Counted from the first letter of the stretch, positions 1 to 9,253 are shown. The stretch: 64,000 nucleotides of DNA from Orenia marismortui DSM 5156 (GCF_000379025.1 NZ_KB900623.1:170334-234333); one strand, 5' to 3'. Program-made: numbers and translations. Notes: a model not told the origin generated them from the sequence alone.

Positions 1-849
1 AAAGTAATAAATAAAGAATTAGACAAGCATCTACCAGCTGAAGATATACACCCAATCCAATTAAATAAATCTATGAGATATAGTGTATTAGCAGGTGGAA
101 AGAGGTTGAGGCCCATTTTGGCTTTAGAAGCGGCAAAATTAATAGGCGGAGAAGAGGAAGATATCTTAGCCGCAGCTTGTGCCCTTGAATTAATACATAA
201 TTATTCTTTGATCCATGATGATTTACCTGCTATGGATGATGATGATTTAAGACGAGGAAAGCCTACTAATCATAAAGTCTTTGGTGAAGCAATGGCTATA
301 TTGGCTGGTGATGCTTTATTAACTTATGCTTTTGAAATTATGACTAATATTGATAATGTATCAGTAGAACAAGTTTTGTTAGCGATAAAAGAGTTAGCTA
401 AGGCTTCAGGATCTAAAGGTATGGTTGGAGGACAAGTTGCTGATATTTTAGCTGAAGGTCATCAAATAGATAGTAATGAATTAGATTATATACATAGGCA
501 CAAAACAGGAGCTTTATTAAAGGCATCTGTTAGAATTGGAGCTATCTTATCAGGGGCTAATGATGAGCAATTAAAGGCTTTGACTACTTATGCAGAAGAG
601 ATCGGTTTAGGTTTCCAAATTGTTGATGATATTTTAGATATTGAAGGAGATGCTAACAAGTTAGGAAAAGATGTAGGCAGTGATTTAGATAGGGATAAAG
701 CTACTTTCCCAGCTATTTATGGTTTGGAAGAGTCTAAAAAGATGGCTTCTAAGACCTGTAAACGAGCAAAAGAAGCATTAAATATTTTTGGTGAAAAAGC
801 AGAAGTCTTATTAAAGTTAGCAGATTATATTATACAACGAGACTATTAA
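1..849 (+). CDS. ispA: Polyprenyl (farnesyl/geranyl) diphosphate synthase, 5' end outside window
   Basis: Condenses isopentenyl diphosphate with allylic diphosphates to make short-chain prenyl diphosphates in the cytoplasm. The frame is open from base 1; the ATG at 73 lies inside the conserved GGKRLRP block, so it is internal and the true start is upstream of the window. Both aspartate-rich motifs are visible: DDLPAMD (bases about 217-237) and DDILD further on, with the typical GGQVAD segment between them. The visible part is 282 codons, close to the usual full length near 290-300, so only a short N-terminal piece is missing. It sits upstream of dxs, the normal order in Firmicutes, so isoprenoid precursor synthesis and chain elongation are neighbours. 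Exact product length (C15 or C20) cannot be told from sequence alone. Confidence 0.95.
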   Translation, partial: KVINKELDKHLPAEDIHPIQLNKSMRYSVLAGGKRLRPILALEAAKLIGGEEEDILAAACALELIHNYSLIHDDLPAMDDDDLRRGKPTNHKVFGEAMAILAGDALLTYAFEIMTNIDNVSVEQVLLAIKELAKASGSKGMVGGQVADILAEGHQIDSNELDYIHRHKTGALLKASVRIGAILSGANDEQLKALTTYAEEIGLGFQIVDDILDIEGDANKLGKDVGSDLDRDKATFPAIYGLEESKKMASKTCKRAKEALNIFGEKAEVLLKLADYIIQRDY

Positions 850-1008
850 GTAATAACTGACAATTGATAATATATAATATTCAGTGGGAAAAGAACTCCC
901 CCATTCATGCTTCGCTACAATTAAAAATTTAAGTTCTTAAGATCTTAGTTTTAATCATAGATTGTCAATTGTACATTGTAAATTAGAAAAAGAGGGTGAT
1001 ATCTGATT
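850..1008. repeat. ispA-dxs spacer with dispersed-repeat fragments
   Basis: This spacer has imperfect inverted ends (TGACAATTGATAAT near 858 and ATTGTCAATTGTACATTG near 961). It also contains the 14-mer GCTTCGCTACAATT at 909-922, whose exact reverse complement occurs in another spacer at 52763-52776. It looks like decayed repeat sequence, not a gene. The dxs ribosome-binding site (GAGGGTG) lies near its right end. Confidence 0.45.
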
Positions 1009-2883
1009 ATGGAAGAATTTTTGGCACAAATAGATTCACCAAAAGATTTAGAAAAAATATCAGCAGATAATCTATATAAGTTAGCTCAAGAGATTAGAGA
1101 AGAGATAATAGTGAATTTATCCAATACTGGTGGTCATTTAGCCTCTTCTTTGGGAGTGGTTGAATTAACAATAGCACTTCATTCAGTATTAAATAGTCCT
1201 AAAGATAAGATTTTGTGGGATGTAGGGCATCAAAGTTATGCTCATAAATTATTGACCGGAAGAAAAAATAAGTTTAACACATTAAGGCAGTTTAATGGTT
1301 TAAGTGGTTTTCCAAAACGTCAAGAAAGTATACATGATCATTTAGATGTGGGTCATAGTAGCACCTCAATTTCAGCTGCATTAGGTATGGCATGTGCTCG
1401 AGATATTAGGGGAGATGATGAAACTATTGTGGCTGTAATTGGTGATGGAGCTTTAACGGCAGGTATGGCTTTTGAAGCCTTAAATCATGCTGGTGATTTA
1501 GCTAAGGATTTAATAGTTATTTTAAATGATAATGAAATGTCTATATCAAAAAATGTAGGAGCTGTATCTAATTATTTAGATAAATTAAGGACTAATCCTA
1601 AAATACATAAGGCTAAAAAAGATGTAGGATATTTAATAAATTCTATACCTGCTTTTGGTGATCAATTGCTGAAGACGGCTAATAAAGTAAAAAACAGTTT
1701 AAAATATTTATTGGTTTCAGGACTTTTATTTGAAGAGTTTGGTTTTACTTATTTAGGACCAATCGATGGACATAATATTAAAGTATTACAAGAACATATA
1801 AAAGATGCTAAAAATATTGGTGGTCCAGTTTTGATACATACGGTGACAACTAAAGGAAAAGGTTATGCACCAGCTGAAAAAGAACCATCTAAATATCATG
1901 GTGTAGCACCATTTAATATAATGACAGGAGAGGCTAAAAGTAAAAGGACAAAAAAGACTTATACAGATATTTTTAGTCAAACATTAGTAGATCTAGCTAA
2001 AGAAGATGAGAGTGTTGTAGCAATTACTGCTGCTATGCCTTCAGGTACAGGATTAAATAAATTTGCTAATGAGTATCCTGATCGTTTTTATGATGTAGGT
2101 ATTGCTGAGCAGCATGCATTAACTTTAGGTGCTGGTTTAGCTTTAAATGGTACTAAACCCTTTGTTACTTTATATTCTACTTTTTTACAACGCGGATATG
2201 ACCAAATTCTTCATGATATCTGTATTCAAAACCTTCCAGTTAAATTAGCTATTGATCGTGCTGGATTAGTAGGAAGGGATGGAGAAACCCATCAAGGTGT
2301 ATTTGATTATTCATTTTTACGCCACTTACCTAATATGACAGTAATGGCACCTAAGGATGAATCAGAATTACAAGTAATGGTTAGAACAGCTTTAAATCAT
2401 GATGGGCCAATATCTTTTAGATATCCAAGAGGCGAAGTTGTAGGGGTAGAGTTAAGTGAGACTGATAATACTTTAGAAATTGCTAAGGCAGAAACTTTAC
2501 GTCAAGGTAAGGATGGAGCTATTTTGGCTATTGGATCTATGGTACATCCAGCTTTGAAAATTGCATCTGACTTGGCTGAAGAAGGGATAGATTTAGAAGT
2601 AGTTAATATGCGTTTTGTAAAGCCTTTAGATAAGCAATTGATTAAAAATTTAGCTGATAGATTTAATCTTCTTTTTACAGTAGAAGAGAATGTCTTACAA
2701 GGAGGATTTGGTAGTGCTGTCGCTGAATTTTTAGTTGATCAAAACTTGAATGTTAAGTTAAAAAGAATTGCTTTGCCAGATGAGTTTATAGAGCATGGTT
2801 CTAGAGAAGAATTATTGGCTAAATACGGACTAGATATAGCAGGAATTAAAGCTAAGATTAGAGCAGTTATGCAGGAGGGGTAG
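1009..2883 (+). CDS. dxs: 1-deoxy-D-xylulose-5-phosphate synthase
   Basis: Thiamine-diphosphate enzyme that joins pyruvate and glyceraldehyde 3-phosphate to make DXP, the entry step of the MEP isoprenoid pathway and a precursor for thiamine and pyridoxal. The 624-residue length is standard. The N-terminal third has the family's LWDVGHQSYAHK block and the diphosphate/Mg motif GDGALTAGM (around residue 145). The central transketolase pyrimidine-binding domain has DVGIAEQHA, and a transketolase C-terminal domain follows. The ATG is preceded by GAGGGTG. It is one base upstream of tlyA, whose ribosome-binding site is embedded in the dxs 3' end, so the two are probably co-transcribed and translationally linked. 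Confidence 0.98.
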   Translation: MEEFLAQIDSPKDLEKISADNLYKLAQEIREEIIVNLSNTGGHLASSLGVVELTIALHSVLNSPKDKILWDVGHQSYAHKLLTGRKNKFNTLRQFNGLSGFPKRQESIHDHLDVGHSSTSISAALGMACARDIRGDDETIVAVIGDGALTAGMAFEALNHAGDLAKDLIVILNDNEMSISKNVGAVSNYLDKLRTNPKIHKAKKDVGYLINSIPAFGDQLLKTANKVKNSLKYLLVSGLLFEEFGFTYLGPIDGHNIKVLQEHIKDAKNIGGPVLIHTVTTKGKGYAPAEKEPSKYHGVAPFNIMTGEAKSKRTKKTYTDIFSQTLVDLAKEDESVVAITAAMPSGTGLNKFANEYPDRFYDVGIAEQHALTLGAGLALNGTKPFVTLYSTFLQRGYDQILHDICIQNLPVKLAIDRAGLVGRDGETHQGVFDYSFLRHLPNMTVMAPKDESELQVMVRTALNHDGPISFRYPRGEVVGVELSETDNTLEIAKAETLRQGKDGAILAIGSMVHPALKIASDLAEEGIDLEVVNMRFVKPLDKQLIKNLADRFNLLFTVEENVLQGGFGSAVAEFLVDQNLNVKLKRIALPDEFIEHGSREELLAKYGLDIAGIKAKIRAVMQEG

Positions 2884-2884
2884 A

Positions 2885-3697
2885 ATGGCTAAAAAGGAAC
2901 GATTAGATGTAATATTAACAGAACAAGGATTATTCAAGAGTCGTTCACAAGCTAAGAGGTCAATTATGGCAGGCTTAGTCTATGTTGATGATCAACAAGT
3001 AGATAAGGCTGGCACTAAGATAGATCCAGAAGCTAACATTAGAGTGAAAGGAGATTTGCACCCTTATGTTAGTAGAGGTGGTTTGAAGCTAGAAAAGGCA
3101 ATAGATAGTTTTGAAATTGATCTTAAAGATAAATTAGTAATAGATATTGGGGCTTCAACTGGAGGTTTTACTGATTGTTCATTACAGAATGGAGCTCGTA
3201 AAGTATATGCAATTGATGTGGGCTATAATCAGTTAGCTTGGAAATTGCGTAGTGATGATCGAGTAGTTTGTATGGAAAAGACCAATGCTAGATATCTAAG
3301 TTTAGATGATATAGGAGAAGCTGGGGATATAGGTACTATAGATGTTGCATTCATATCTTTAACTAAGATATTACCTGCTTTAATAAATTTATTAAAATCT
3401 GATGGAGAGATTATTGCTTTGATAAAACCACAGTTTGAAGCAGGACCAGACAAGGTAGGGAATAATGGTGTAGTTAAAGATAAGACTGTGCATAAAGAGG
3501 TTATTAATAAAATTATGAATTTTGCATTAGAGATAGGATTAACTCCTCTTGGAATTGATTATTCACCGATTACAGGAGGTAAAGGTCATAATATTGAATA
3601 TTTATCTTATTTTACTCTTGATCAAAGTAAGAAAGGTATTGTTGATTTAGATGAGAAGATTATTAATATTATTGATTCTGCTCATCAATCTTTATAG
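2885..3697 (+). CDS. tlyA: TlyA-family rRNA 2'-O-methyltransferase
   Basis: S4 RNA-binding domain at the N-terminus (about residues 1-65, LDVILTEQGLFKSRSQAK) followed by an FtsJ-type SAM methyltransferase domain (DIGASTGGFTDCSLQ near residue 90, the SAM loop). This matches TlyA, which 2'-O-methylates rRNA cytidines. In Firmicutes the gene always accompanies dxs/nadK/argR/recN, as here. The start ATG follows dxs by one base, with GGAGGGG inside dxs as ribosome-binding site. Length of 270 residues is normal. Which rRNA positions are modified in this organism cannot be inferred. Confidence 0.95.
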   Translation: MAKKERLDVILTEQGLFKSRSQAKRSIMAGLVYVDDQQVDKAGTKIDPEANIRVKGDLHPYVSRGGLKLEKAIDSFEIDLKDKLVIDIGASTGGFTDCSLQNGARKVYAIDVGYNQLAWKLRSDDRVVCMEKTNARYLSLDDIGEAGDIGTIDVAFISLTKILPALINLLKSDGEIIALIKPQFEAGPDKVGNNGVVKDKTVHKEVINKIMNFALEIGLTPLGIDYSPITGGKGHNIEYLSYFTLDQSKKGIVDLDEKIINIIDSAHQSL

Positions 3698-3743
3698 TTT
3701 TCTATGAATAATGATTTTTAATGAGTAGTTCTGGGGTGAATAT

Positions 3744-4607
3744 ATGGATAGAAATAAGGTTATTAAAAAAATAGGTTTAATTGCTAATATCAATAAAGCT
3801 CAAGCCTTTGAAGTTATGAATAAGGTTTGTGATTATTTGGATGGTCAGAATAAAAGTTATATTTTAGATGAAGCTAGTGCTTGTTTACTTGATAGAAAGG
3901 TTGAAAATAAAGCTTATGAAGTTTTAATTGATTTTGTAGATGTAGTAATTGTTTTTGGAGGAGATGGGACATTTCTAAAGGCAGCACGTACTTTTGCTAA
4001 TAGTGACACCCCCATTTTAGGTATAAATCTAGGCCAATTAGGTTTTCTAACTGATATAGAAATTAATAGGTTGGAAGAAGGATTAAATAAGTTATTAGCT
4101 GGTCAGTATATTATTGAAGAAAGAATGATTTTAGAAGGAACTGTTATTAGAAAGGGTAAAGTGGTCAATAAGGTAATTGCTATTAATGACCTTGTGATTA
4201 ACAAGGGTCCATTTTCTAGAATTATTAATTTGGAAAGTTATATTGATAATGAATATATTACTACATATCCAGGGGATGGATTGATAATAGCTTGTCCAAC
4301 TGGTTCTACAGCCTATTCTTTATCAGCTGGTGGTCCAATTGTTAACCCTAAGATGAAATCTTTAATTATTACCCCAATATGTCCTCATACTTTGAATTCC
4401 CGTTCTATAGTAACTACAGAAGATGAGGAGATAATGGTTAAAGTAGATGCTGATCATAATGAAGTAATGTTAACTGTTGATGGACAAGATAGTTTTCCTA
4501 TTTTGTCTAAAGATATTATAAAAATTAATAAGTCTGAATTAGTTGCAAAGATGATGAAATTAGAGGGCTATAATTTTTATAAAATTTTACATAATCGTCT
4601 ACAATAA
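3744..4607 (+). CDS. nadK: NAD kinase
   Basis: ATP-dependent phosphorylation of NAD to NADP in the cytoplasm. The diagnostic GGDGT motif is present near residue 73 (FGGDGTFLKA), as are NLGQLGFL and the glycine-rich CPTGSTAYSLSAGGP segment that binds the nucleotide. Length of 287 residues is typical. Position between tlyA and argR is the conserved Firmicute arrangement. The ATG is preceded by a GGGGTGA-type ribosome-binding site. Confidence 0.97.
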   Translation: MDRNKVIKKIGLIANINKAQAFEVMNKVCDYLDGQNKSYILDEASACLLDRKVENKAYEVLIDFVDVVIVFGGDGTFLKAARTFANSDTPILGINLGQLGFLTDIEINRLEEGLNKLLAGQYIIEERMILEGTVIRKGKVVNKVIAINDLVINKGPFSRIINLESYIDNEYITTYPGDGLIIACPTGSTAYSLSAGGPIVNPKMKSLIITPICPHTLNSRSIVTTEDEEIMVKVDADHNEVMLTVDGQDSFPILSKDIIKINKSELVAKMMKLEGYNFYKILHNRLQ

Positions 4608-4627
4608 TAAATTAAGGAGATAAATTA

Positions 4628-5083
4628 ATGAAAAGTAAAAGACACATTAAAATCATGGAGTTAGTTGAGAATGAAGATATTCATACTCAAGATGAATTAA
4701 CAACTAGGTTAGAAGAAGAGGGGATTGAAGTAACACAAGCTACTGTTTCTCGTGATATTAAGCAGTTAGGACTTATTAAGGTTCCTATAGAAGGAGGAGG
4801 TTATAAATACTATTTGCCGCCTCAACCTAAAGAGAAGGTTAATGTTACAAGTAGAATGAAACGTATGTTTGAAGATTCAGTAATAGATATAAATTTTAGT
4901 GAGAACTTGGTTGTAATCAATACATTACCAGGAACTGCACAAGCAATAGCCGCTTTATTAGATAATACCACTTGGGATAATGTAATTGGTACAATTGCTG
5001 GTGATGATACTATTTTAATGGTGGTTAAGCCTAAAAATGCGGTTGAGTCTGTAATTGATAAATTAGAGAATTTGACTGTGTAA
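4628..5083 (+). CDS. argR: Arginine repressor ArgR
   Basis: Hexameric transcription factor that senses arginine and controls arginine biosynthesis and catabolism. The N-terminal winged helix (residues 1-70) contains the recognition segment ATVSRDIKQLGL; the C-terminal oligomerisation and arginine-binding domain has the PGTAQAIAALLD and GDDTILMV motifs. At 151 residues it is standard length. A perfect AAGGAGATAAATT ribosome-binding region precedes the ATG. No arginine genes are in the window; location next to recN is positional conservation rather than regulation of neighbours. Confidence 0.97.
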   Translation: MKSKRHIKIMELVENEDIHTQDELTTRLEEEGIEVTQATVSRDIKQLGLIKVPIEGGGYKYYLPPQPKEKVNVTSRMKRMFEDSVIDINFSENLVVINTLPGTAQAIAALLDNTTWDNVIGTIAGDDTILMVVKPKNAVESVIDKLENLTV

Positions 5084-5096
5084 GGAGGTAAAGTCA

Positions 5097-6794
5097 ATGC
5101 TATCTGAGTTAGTAATTAGTAATTTTGCATTGATTAAGGATGTTAAGTTGGAGTTGAAGCCTGGTTTAAATATTCTAACAGGCGAAACAGGTGCAGGAAA
5201 ATCTATTATTATTAAAGCTTTAGATATGTTGTTAGGAGGCAGAGCGTCAACTGACTATGTTAGATATGGTGAAGATAAAGCAATAATTGAAGGATGCTTT
5301 AATTTAAAAGATAATTTTCTTGCTAAAGAAAAAGTAGATGAATTAGGATTGGAACTATCAGATGACGAAAATATAATTTTAACCCGTGAGATCAGTGTTA
5401 ATGGTAATAATAAATCCAGAATAAATGGACGCGTTGTAACCTTAGAGATGGTTAGAGGAATAACTCAATATTTAATTGATATTCATGGGCAGCATGAACA
5501 TCAATCATTACTTAATGCTGAAGATCATCTTAGATTATTAGATGAATTTGGTGCTAAGGATTTAATGGAAGTTAAGGTTGGGTTAATCAATTTATATTCT
5601 AAGTTGCAAGAAAAAAAGAAGAAATTAGAGGAATTAAATTATGATGAGAGAGAAAGAGAAAGGCGAATCGATTTATTAGAGTTTCAGATTAACGAGATTG
5701 AAGAAGCAGAATTAAAGATGAATGAAGATGAAGAGTTGCTAGAAGAAAGAAAGAGGTTAAGTAATGCAGAGGAATTAAGTCAAACTATTGGTAAAGCTTA
5801 TAGTCAATTATATCAAAGTGAATTTGAACAGAGTTCTATAATTGATCAGGTCAATCAATTATCTAAAGAGATTGATAGTTTGGTTAAATTAGATAATGAA
5901 TTAGAGGAAGTTGCTGAAAATTTAAAAAGTATTAATTATGACTTAGAGGATGTTTCTTTTAAATTAAGAGATTATCATGATGAAATAGAGTTTAATCCTC
6001 AACGCTTAAATTTAATAGAAGAACGTTTAGATATTATTAGTAGGTTAAAGAGAAAGTATGGAGATACTATCTCTGAAATATTAGACTATCAAGATACTAT
6101 TATTAAGGAATTAGACAATATAAAAAACAGCCAAATTAGAAAAGAAGAGCTAAAGGAGAATATTGATAAATTAGAAGAAGAATACTTAGCCTTGGCCAAA
6201 AAACTATCAAGTAAAAGAAAAGAGATGGCTAATATTTTAGAAAAAAATATTTCAAAAGAATTAAAAGATTTATCTATGATGCAAACAGTATTTAAAATAG
6301 ATTTTAAAGAAAGAGATACTTATTCTAAGGATGGTATTGATAAGGTTGAATTTTTAATTTCACCAAATCCTGGTTCTAAGTTAAAGCCATTAGCTAAAAT
6401 AGCTTCTGGTGGAGAATTATCTAGGGTGATGTTATCTTTAAAGACGATAACTGCAGATATTGATCAGATATCCACTTTAATTTTTGATGAAATTGATACT
6501 GGAATTGGTGGAAGAGTAGGAAAATTAGTAGCTGACAAGTTAGATTCTCTAGCCAAAAATCATCAAATAATCTGTATTACTCACCTTCCTCAGATAGCAT
6601 GTATGGCAGATAATCATCATTTAATCATGAAAAAAATTGTTAATAATGAAACTGAGACAGTAATTCATCCTTTAAAAGACAATGCTAGAATCAGAGAATT
6701 AGCAAGAATGTTAGATGGTAGTTTAAGTGAGACTACATTGGATCATGCTGAAGAATTACTTAAATCAGCTATAAATAAAAAAAGAAATAAGTAA
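5097..6794 (+). CDS. recN: DNA repair protein RecN
   Basis: SMC-like ATPase acting early in double-strand-break repair. Walker A GETGAGKS lies near residue 33, the ABC signature SGGELSR near residue 437 and Walker B LIFDEIDTGIGG shortly after. The region between (about residues 150-370) is rich in Lys/Glu/Leu heptads, the expected coiled coil with an ISQ-like hinge. Length of 565 residues is normal. It starts 13 bases after argR and ends at a strong intrinsic terminator (6823), so the ispA-recN run probably forms one operon. Confidence 0.98.
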   Translation: MLSELVISNFALIKDVKLELKPGLNILTGETGAGKSIIIKALDMLLGGRASTDYVRYGEDKAIIEGCFNLKDNFLAKEKVDELGLELSDDENIILTREISVNGNNKSRINGRVVTLEMVRGITQYLIDIHGQHEHQSLLNAEDHLRLLDEFGAKDLMEVKVGLINLYSKLQEKKKKLEELNYDERERERRIDLLEFQINEIEEAELKMNEDEELLEERKRLSNAEELSQTIGKAYSQLYQSEFEQSSIIDQVNQLSKEIDSLVKLDNELEEVAENLKSINYDLEDVSFKLRDYHDEIEFNPQRLNLIEERLDIISRLKRKYGDTISEILDYQDTIIKELDNIKNSQIRKEELKENIDKLEEEYLALAKKLSSKRKEMANILEKNISKELKDLSMMQTVFKIDFKERDTYSKDGIDKVEFLISPNPGSKLKPLAKIASGGELSRVMLSLKTITADIDQISTLIFDEIDTGIGGRVGKLVADKLDSLAKNHQIICITHLPQIACMADNHHLIMKKIVNNETETVIHPLKDNARIRELARMLDGSLSETTLDHAEELLKSAINKKRNK

Positions 6795-6822
6795 AGTAGA
6801 ATTGAATAGATTTTATTTATCT

Positions 6823-6857
6823 AGGGCATCTTTATTAGTAAAGATGCTCTTTTTTAA
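6823..6857 (+). terminator. Intrinsic terminator after recN
   Basis: A 12-bp stem with one G-T pair (arms 6823-6834 and 6839-6850), a TTAG loop, and a T-run immediately after. It closes the recN transcript and separates it from spoIVB. Confidence 0.9.
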
Positions 6858-7017
6858 TTTCATATTCAAGAGAATTTTATAAATTCTTATATCTATAAAA
6901 GTATAACTATTTTTTAATTTATAGAATTCTCTTATTAATAGTAATGTCTTTTAATTTTACAAGTCTCTAATAGTTTATTAAGCAGATGAAAGTTGTAATT
7001 TGAATAGTTGGAAGATA

Positions 7018-7039
7018 CTACACAGGTGGGGCTGTGTAG
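7018..7039 (+). promoter_or_regulatory. Hairpin overlapping the spoIVB ribosome-binding site
   Basis: Perfect 8-bp inverted repeat CTACACAG/CTGTGTAG around a GTGGGG loop. Its right arm (7032-7039) runs into the TAGGAGTG ribosome-binding site of spoIVB (7037-7044), so folding would hide part of it. A translational role is inference; no known RNA family is recognised. Confidence 0.4.
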
Positions 7040-7050
7040 GAGTGTGGTTA

Positions 7051-8376
7051 ATGAAAAATTATAAAAGAATAATCGGACTTAATTGTTTCTTAATAGTAAT
7101 ATTAATTTTATTAATGCCTCAGATATTAATTTTTTTAGGTTTACCAAATACTTGCCAAATTATAGAAGGTAATAAAGCATCATTAAAGATACATTTACCC
7201 TTTAATGTATCGGTTGAGTCTAATAATCAAGGAAGTTTAAAGGTTAATGGTAAAAATGTTTCTAGTCAAGAGTTAAATATTAATTTATCTAAGCCTTTAG
7301 CTTTGCAGGCATCTAATACGGGAAAGTATGACTTGAACTTTAAGTTGTTTGGTTTGATCCCCTTAAGAAAGATGGTAGTAAATGTTCTTCCGGAGATTAA
7401 AGTCATCCCAGGTGGACAAGCTATTGGAGTTATTCTAAAATCAGATGGAATTATGGTAGTTAGAAGTTCATATGTAGTAGATAGCAATGGGGAAAAACAT
7501 TTTCCTGCTAAAGATGCAGGAATAGAAGTAGGAGATAGCTTATTAAAGGTTAATGATATTGGAATTAAGAATAAGTATCACCTGGCTAAATTAATAAATC
7601 AATATGGAAAAAATAGTAAGAAAATAAGATTTAAGATTAGAAAGCAGTCAGGTAAAGTTGTTTTTAAAGATATTCTTCCTATTAGAAATGAAGATGGTCA
7701 TTATATGATAGGGATTTATGTTGATGATGGAGCCACTGGTGTAGGAACTATGTCCTTTTATGATCCCAATCAAGGTTATTATGGAGCTTTAGGACATATG
7801 ATAACTGAAGCTAATACCCAATTAAAAATTGATGTAGGAGAGGGGGAGGTTGTTAGAGCTAATATTTCTGGTATTAACCAAAGTCAAAAAGGATTGCCAG
7901 GGGAGAAGTTAGGTACTTTTTTTAATGGGCAAGGGGTCTTAGGAAATATAATCAGAAATAATGATTTTGGTATTTACGGAAAATTATCAATTATTCCTAA
8001 GCATCCTTATTTTAATAAAGCTATACCTGTATCAAGCCCTTTAGAAGTTACAGAAGGTCCGGCAGAAATTTATACAGTTCTTCATGGTGGTAGTATTGAA
8101 AGGTTTAAAATAGTCATTGAAAAAGTAAAAAGACAGTATCAGCCTGCAGAAAAAGGATTAATTATCAGAATAACTGATCCTGATCTTTTAACTCAGACTG
8201 GTGGGATTATTCAGGGAATGAGTGGAAGTCCTATAGTACAAAATGGAAAATTGGTAGGAGCGATAACTCATGTCTTTGTGAATGATTCGACTCGTGGCTA
8301 TGGGATATTGGCTCAATGGATGATCAAACAATCTGGTCTATTAGAAGAGAAAAACATCAAAAAATCTATTTCATAG
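7051..8376 (+). CDS. spoIVB: SpoIVB sporulation signalling serine protease
   Basis: Secreted forespore protease (peptidase family S55) that triggers SpoIVFA cleavage and so pro-sigma-K processing across the spore membranes. One N-terminal membrane segment (about residues 7-28) is followed by a PDZ domain (about residues 125-210, with AGIEVGDSLLKVN) and the S55 protease domain. Catalytic His is in GALGHMITE and catalytic Ser in IQGMSGSP. The ATG at 7051 is chosen because TAGGAGTG lies just upstream; an in-frame TTG at 7000 would add 17 residues that do not look like a signal anchor. The 3' end forms the left arm of a terminator. Adjacent to spo0A as in nearly all spore-formers. Confidence 0.96.
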   Translation: MKNYKRIIGLNCFLIVILILLMPQILIFLGLPNTCQIIEGNKASLKIHLPFNVSVESNNQGSLKVNGKNVSSQELNINLSKPLALQASNTGKYDLNFKLFGLIPLRKMVVNVLPEIKVIPGGQAIGVILKSDGIMVVRSSYVVDSNGEKHFPAKDAGIEVGDSLLKVNDIGIKNKYHLAKLINQYGKNSKKIRFKIRKQSGKVVFKDILPIRNEDGHYMIGIYVDDGATGVGTMSFYDPNQGYYGALGHMITEANTQLKIDVGEGEVVRANISGINQSQKGLPGEKLGTFFNGQGVLGNIIRNNDFGIYGKLSIIPKHPYFNKAIPVSSPLEVTEGPAEIYTVLHGGSIERFKIVIEKVKRQYQPAEKGLIIRITDPDLLTQTGGIIQGMSGSPIVQNGKLVGAITHVFVNDSTRGYGILAQWMIKQSGLLEEKNIKKSIS

Positions 8377-8397
8377 ATTTTTTGATGTTTTTTGTTT
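8351..8397 (+). terminator. Intrinsic terminator overlapping the spoIVB stop
   Basis: A 19-bp perfect stem: core arms 8354-8369 and 8373-8388, extended three A-T pairs on each side, with a TTC loop and a downstream T-rich tail. The TAG stop of spoIVB lies within the right arm, so the last codons also encode the terminator. Confidence 0.9.
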
Positions 8398-8405
8398 TTG
8401 AAAGG

Positions 8406-8430
8406 AGGAATTTGGAAATTAGCATAGAAC
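8406..8430 (+). promoter_or_regulatory. Candidate sigma-H promoter of spo0A
   Basis: AGGAATT at 8406-8412, 14 bases, then GAAC at 8427-8430. The known sigma-H pattern is AGGAWWT, 11-15 bases, GAAT. The same spacing is seen upstream of spoIIAA. One mismatch in the -10 and no 0A-box keep confidence low. Confidence 0.3.
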
Positions 8431-8467
8431 TTCTAGTATAGAGTTACTATGAGGAGGAAAATTAAAT

Positions 8468-9253
8468 ATGAAAAAAGACATAATTAAGGTGTTGTTAGTA
8501 GATGATAATAAGGATTTCTGTAATCTGATTAAGGAGTATCTTAATCAGCAAGATGAGTTTGAAGTAGTTGGAGTAGCTAACGATGGAATTGCTGCTTTAG
8601 AGATGATTGAAGAAACTGAATTTGATGTATTGATATTAGATGTTATTATGCCACATTTAGATGGTATTGGGGTATTAGAAGAACTGTATAGTAAAGATTT
8701 AAGTAGTAAATTTAAAATTATTATGTTAACTGCTTTTGGACAAGAAGAATTAACCCAGAGAGTAGTAAATTTAGGTGCTGATTATTATATTCTAAAACCT
8801 TTTGATTTAGAAAAATTATCTGATAGAATTAGACAGGTAACCTTATCAAACTCTAATAGTAATACAGGATATGCTAAAAAAGTGCAACCGAATATCTATA
8901 AGAATGTAGAAGAGAGAATTACAGATATTATGCATCAGATAGGAATTCCAGCCCATATTAAAGGCTATTTATATCTTAGAAAAGCAATTTCTAAGGTAAT
9001 AGAAGAGGTGGAATTATTAGGAGCAGTTACTAAAGAATTATATCCTTTAGTAGCTAAAGAGTATAATACAACTGCAAGTAGAGTAGAAAGAGCAATTCGA
9101 CATGCTATTGAGGTAACTTGGGAACGAGGAAATACAAAGGCTATTAATAAACTTTTTGGACATTCAGTAACAAGTTCTACAGGAAAGCCAACTAATTCAC
9201 AATTTATTGCTAAAGTTGCTGATAAATTAAGAATTGAGCTTAGAGTAAGTTAA
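8468..9253 (+). CDS. spo0A: Sporulation master regulator Spo0A
   Basis: Response regulator that commits the cell to sporulation. The receiver domain covers residues 1-120 with acidic pair D12/D13, phospho-acceptor Asp near residue 58 ([12 protein letters not shown]) and the conserved KPF lysine. The C-terminal effector domain (about 150-261) contains the Spo0A-specific helix-turn-helix ([17 protein letters not shown]) and ends [20 protein letters not shown]-like, as in all Spo0A proteins. Preceded by GAGGAGG. It has its own terminators on both sides, so it is a single-gene unit. A Spo0E-like phosphatase that could dephosphorylate it is encoded at 16037. Confidence 0.98.
   Translation: MKKDIIKVLLVDDNKDFCNLIKEYLNQQDEFEVVGVANDGIAALEMIEETEFDVLILDVIMPHLDGIGVLEELYSKDLSSKFKIIMLTAFGQEELTQRVVNLGADYYILKPFDLEKLSDRIRQVTLSNSNSNTGYAKKVQPNIYKNVEERITDIMHQIGIPAHIKGYLYLRKAISKVIEEVELLGAVTKELYPLVAKEYNTTASRVERAIRHAIEVTWERGNTKAINKLFGHSVTSSTGKPTNSQFIAKVADKLRIELRVS

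Noticed and set aside
7000-7050. TTG start for spoIVB
   Set aside because: No ribosome-binding site upstream, and the added residues come from the hairpin region.
8397-8467. 0A-boxes (TGTCGAA) before spo0A and spoIIAA
   Set aside because: No heptamer with at most one mismatch in a sensible position was seen in either leader.
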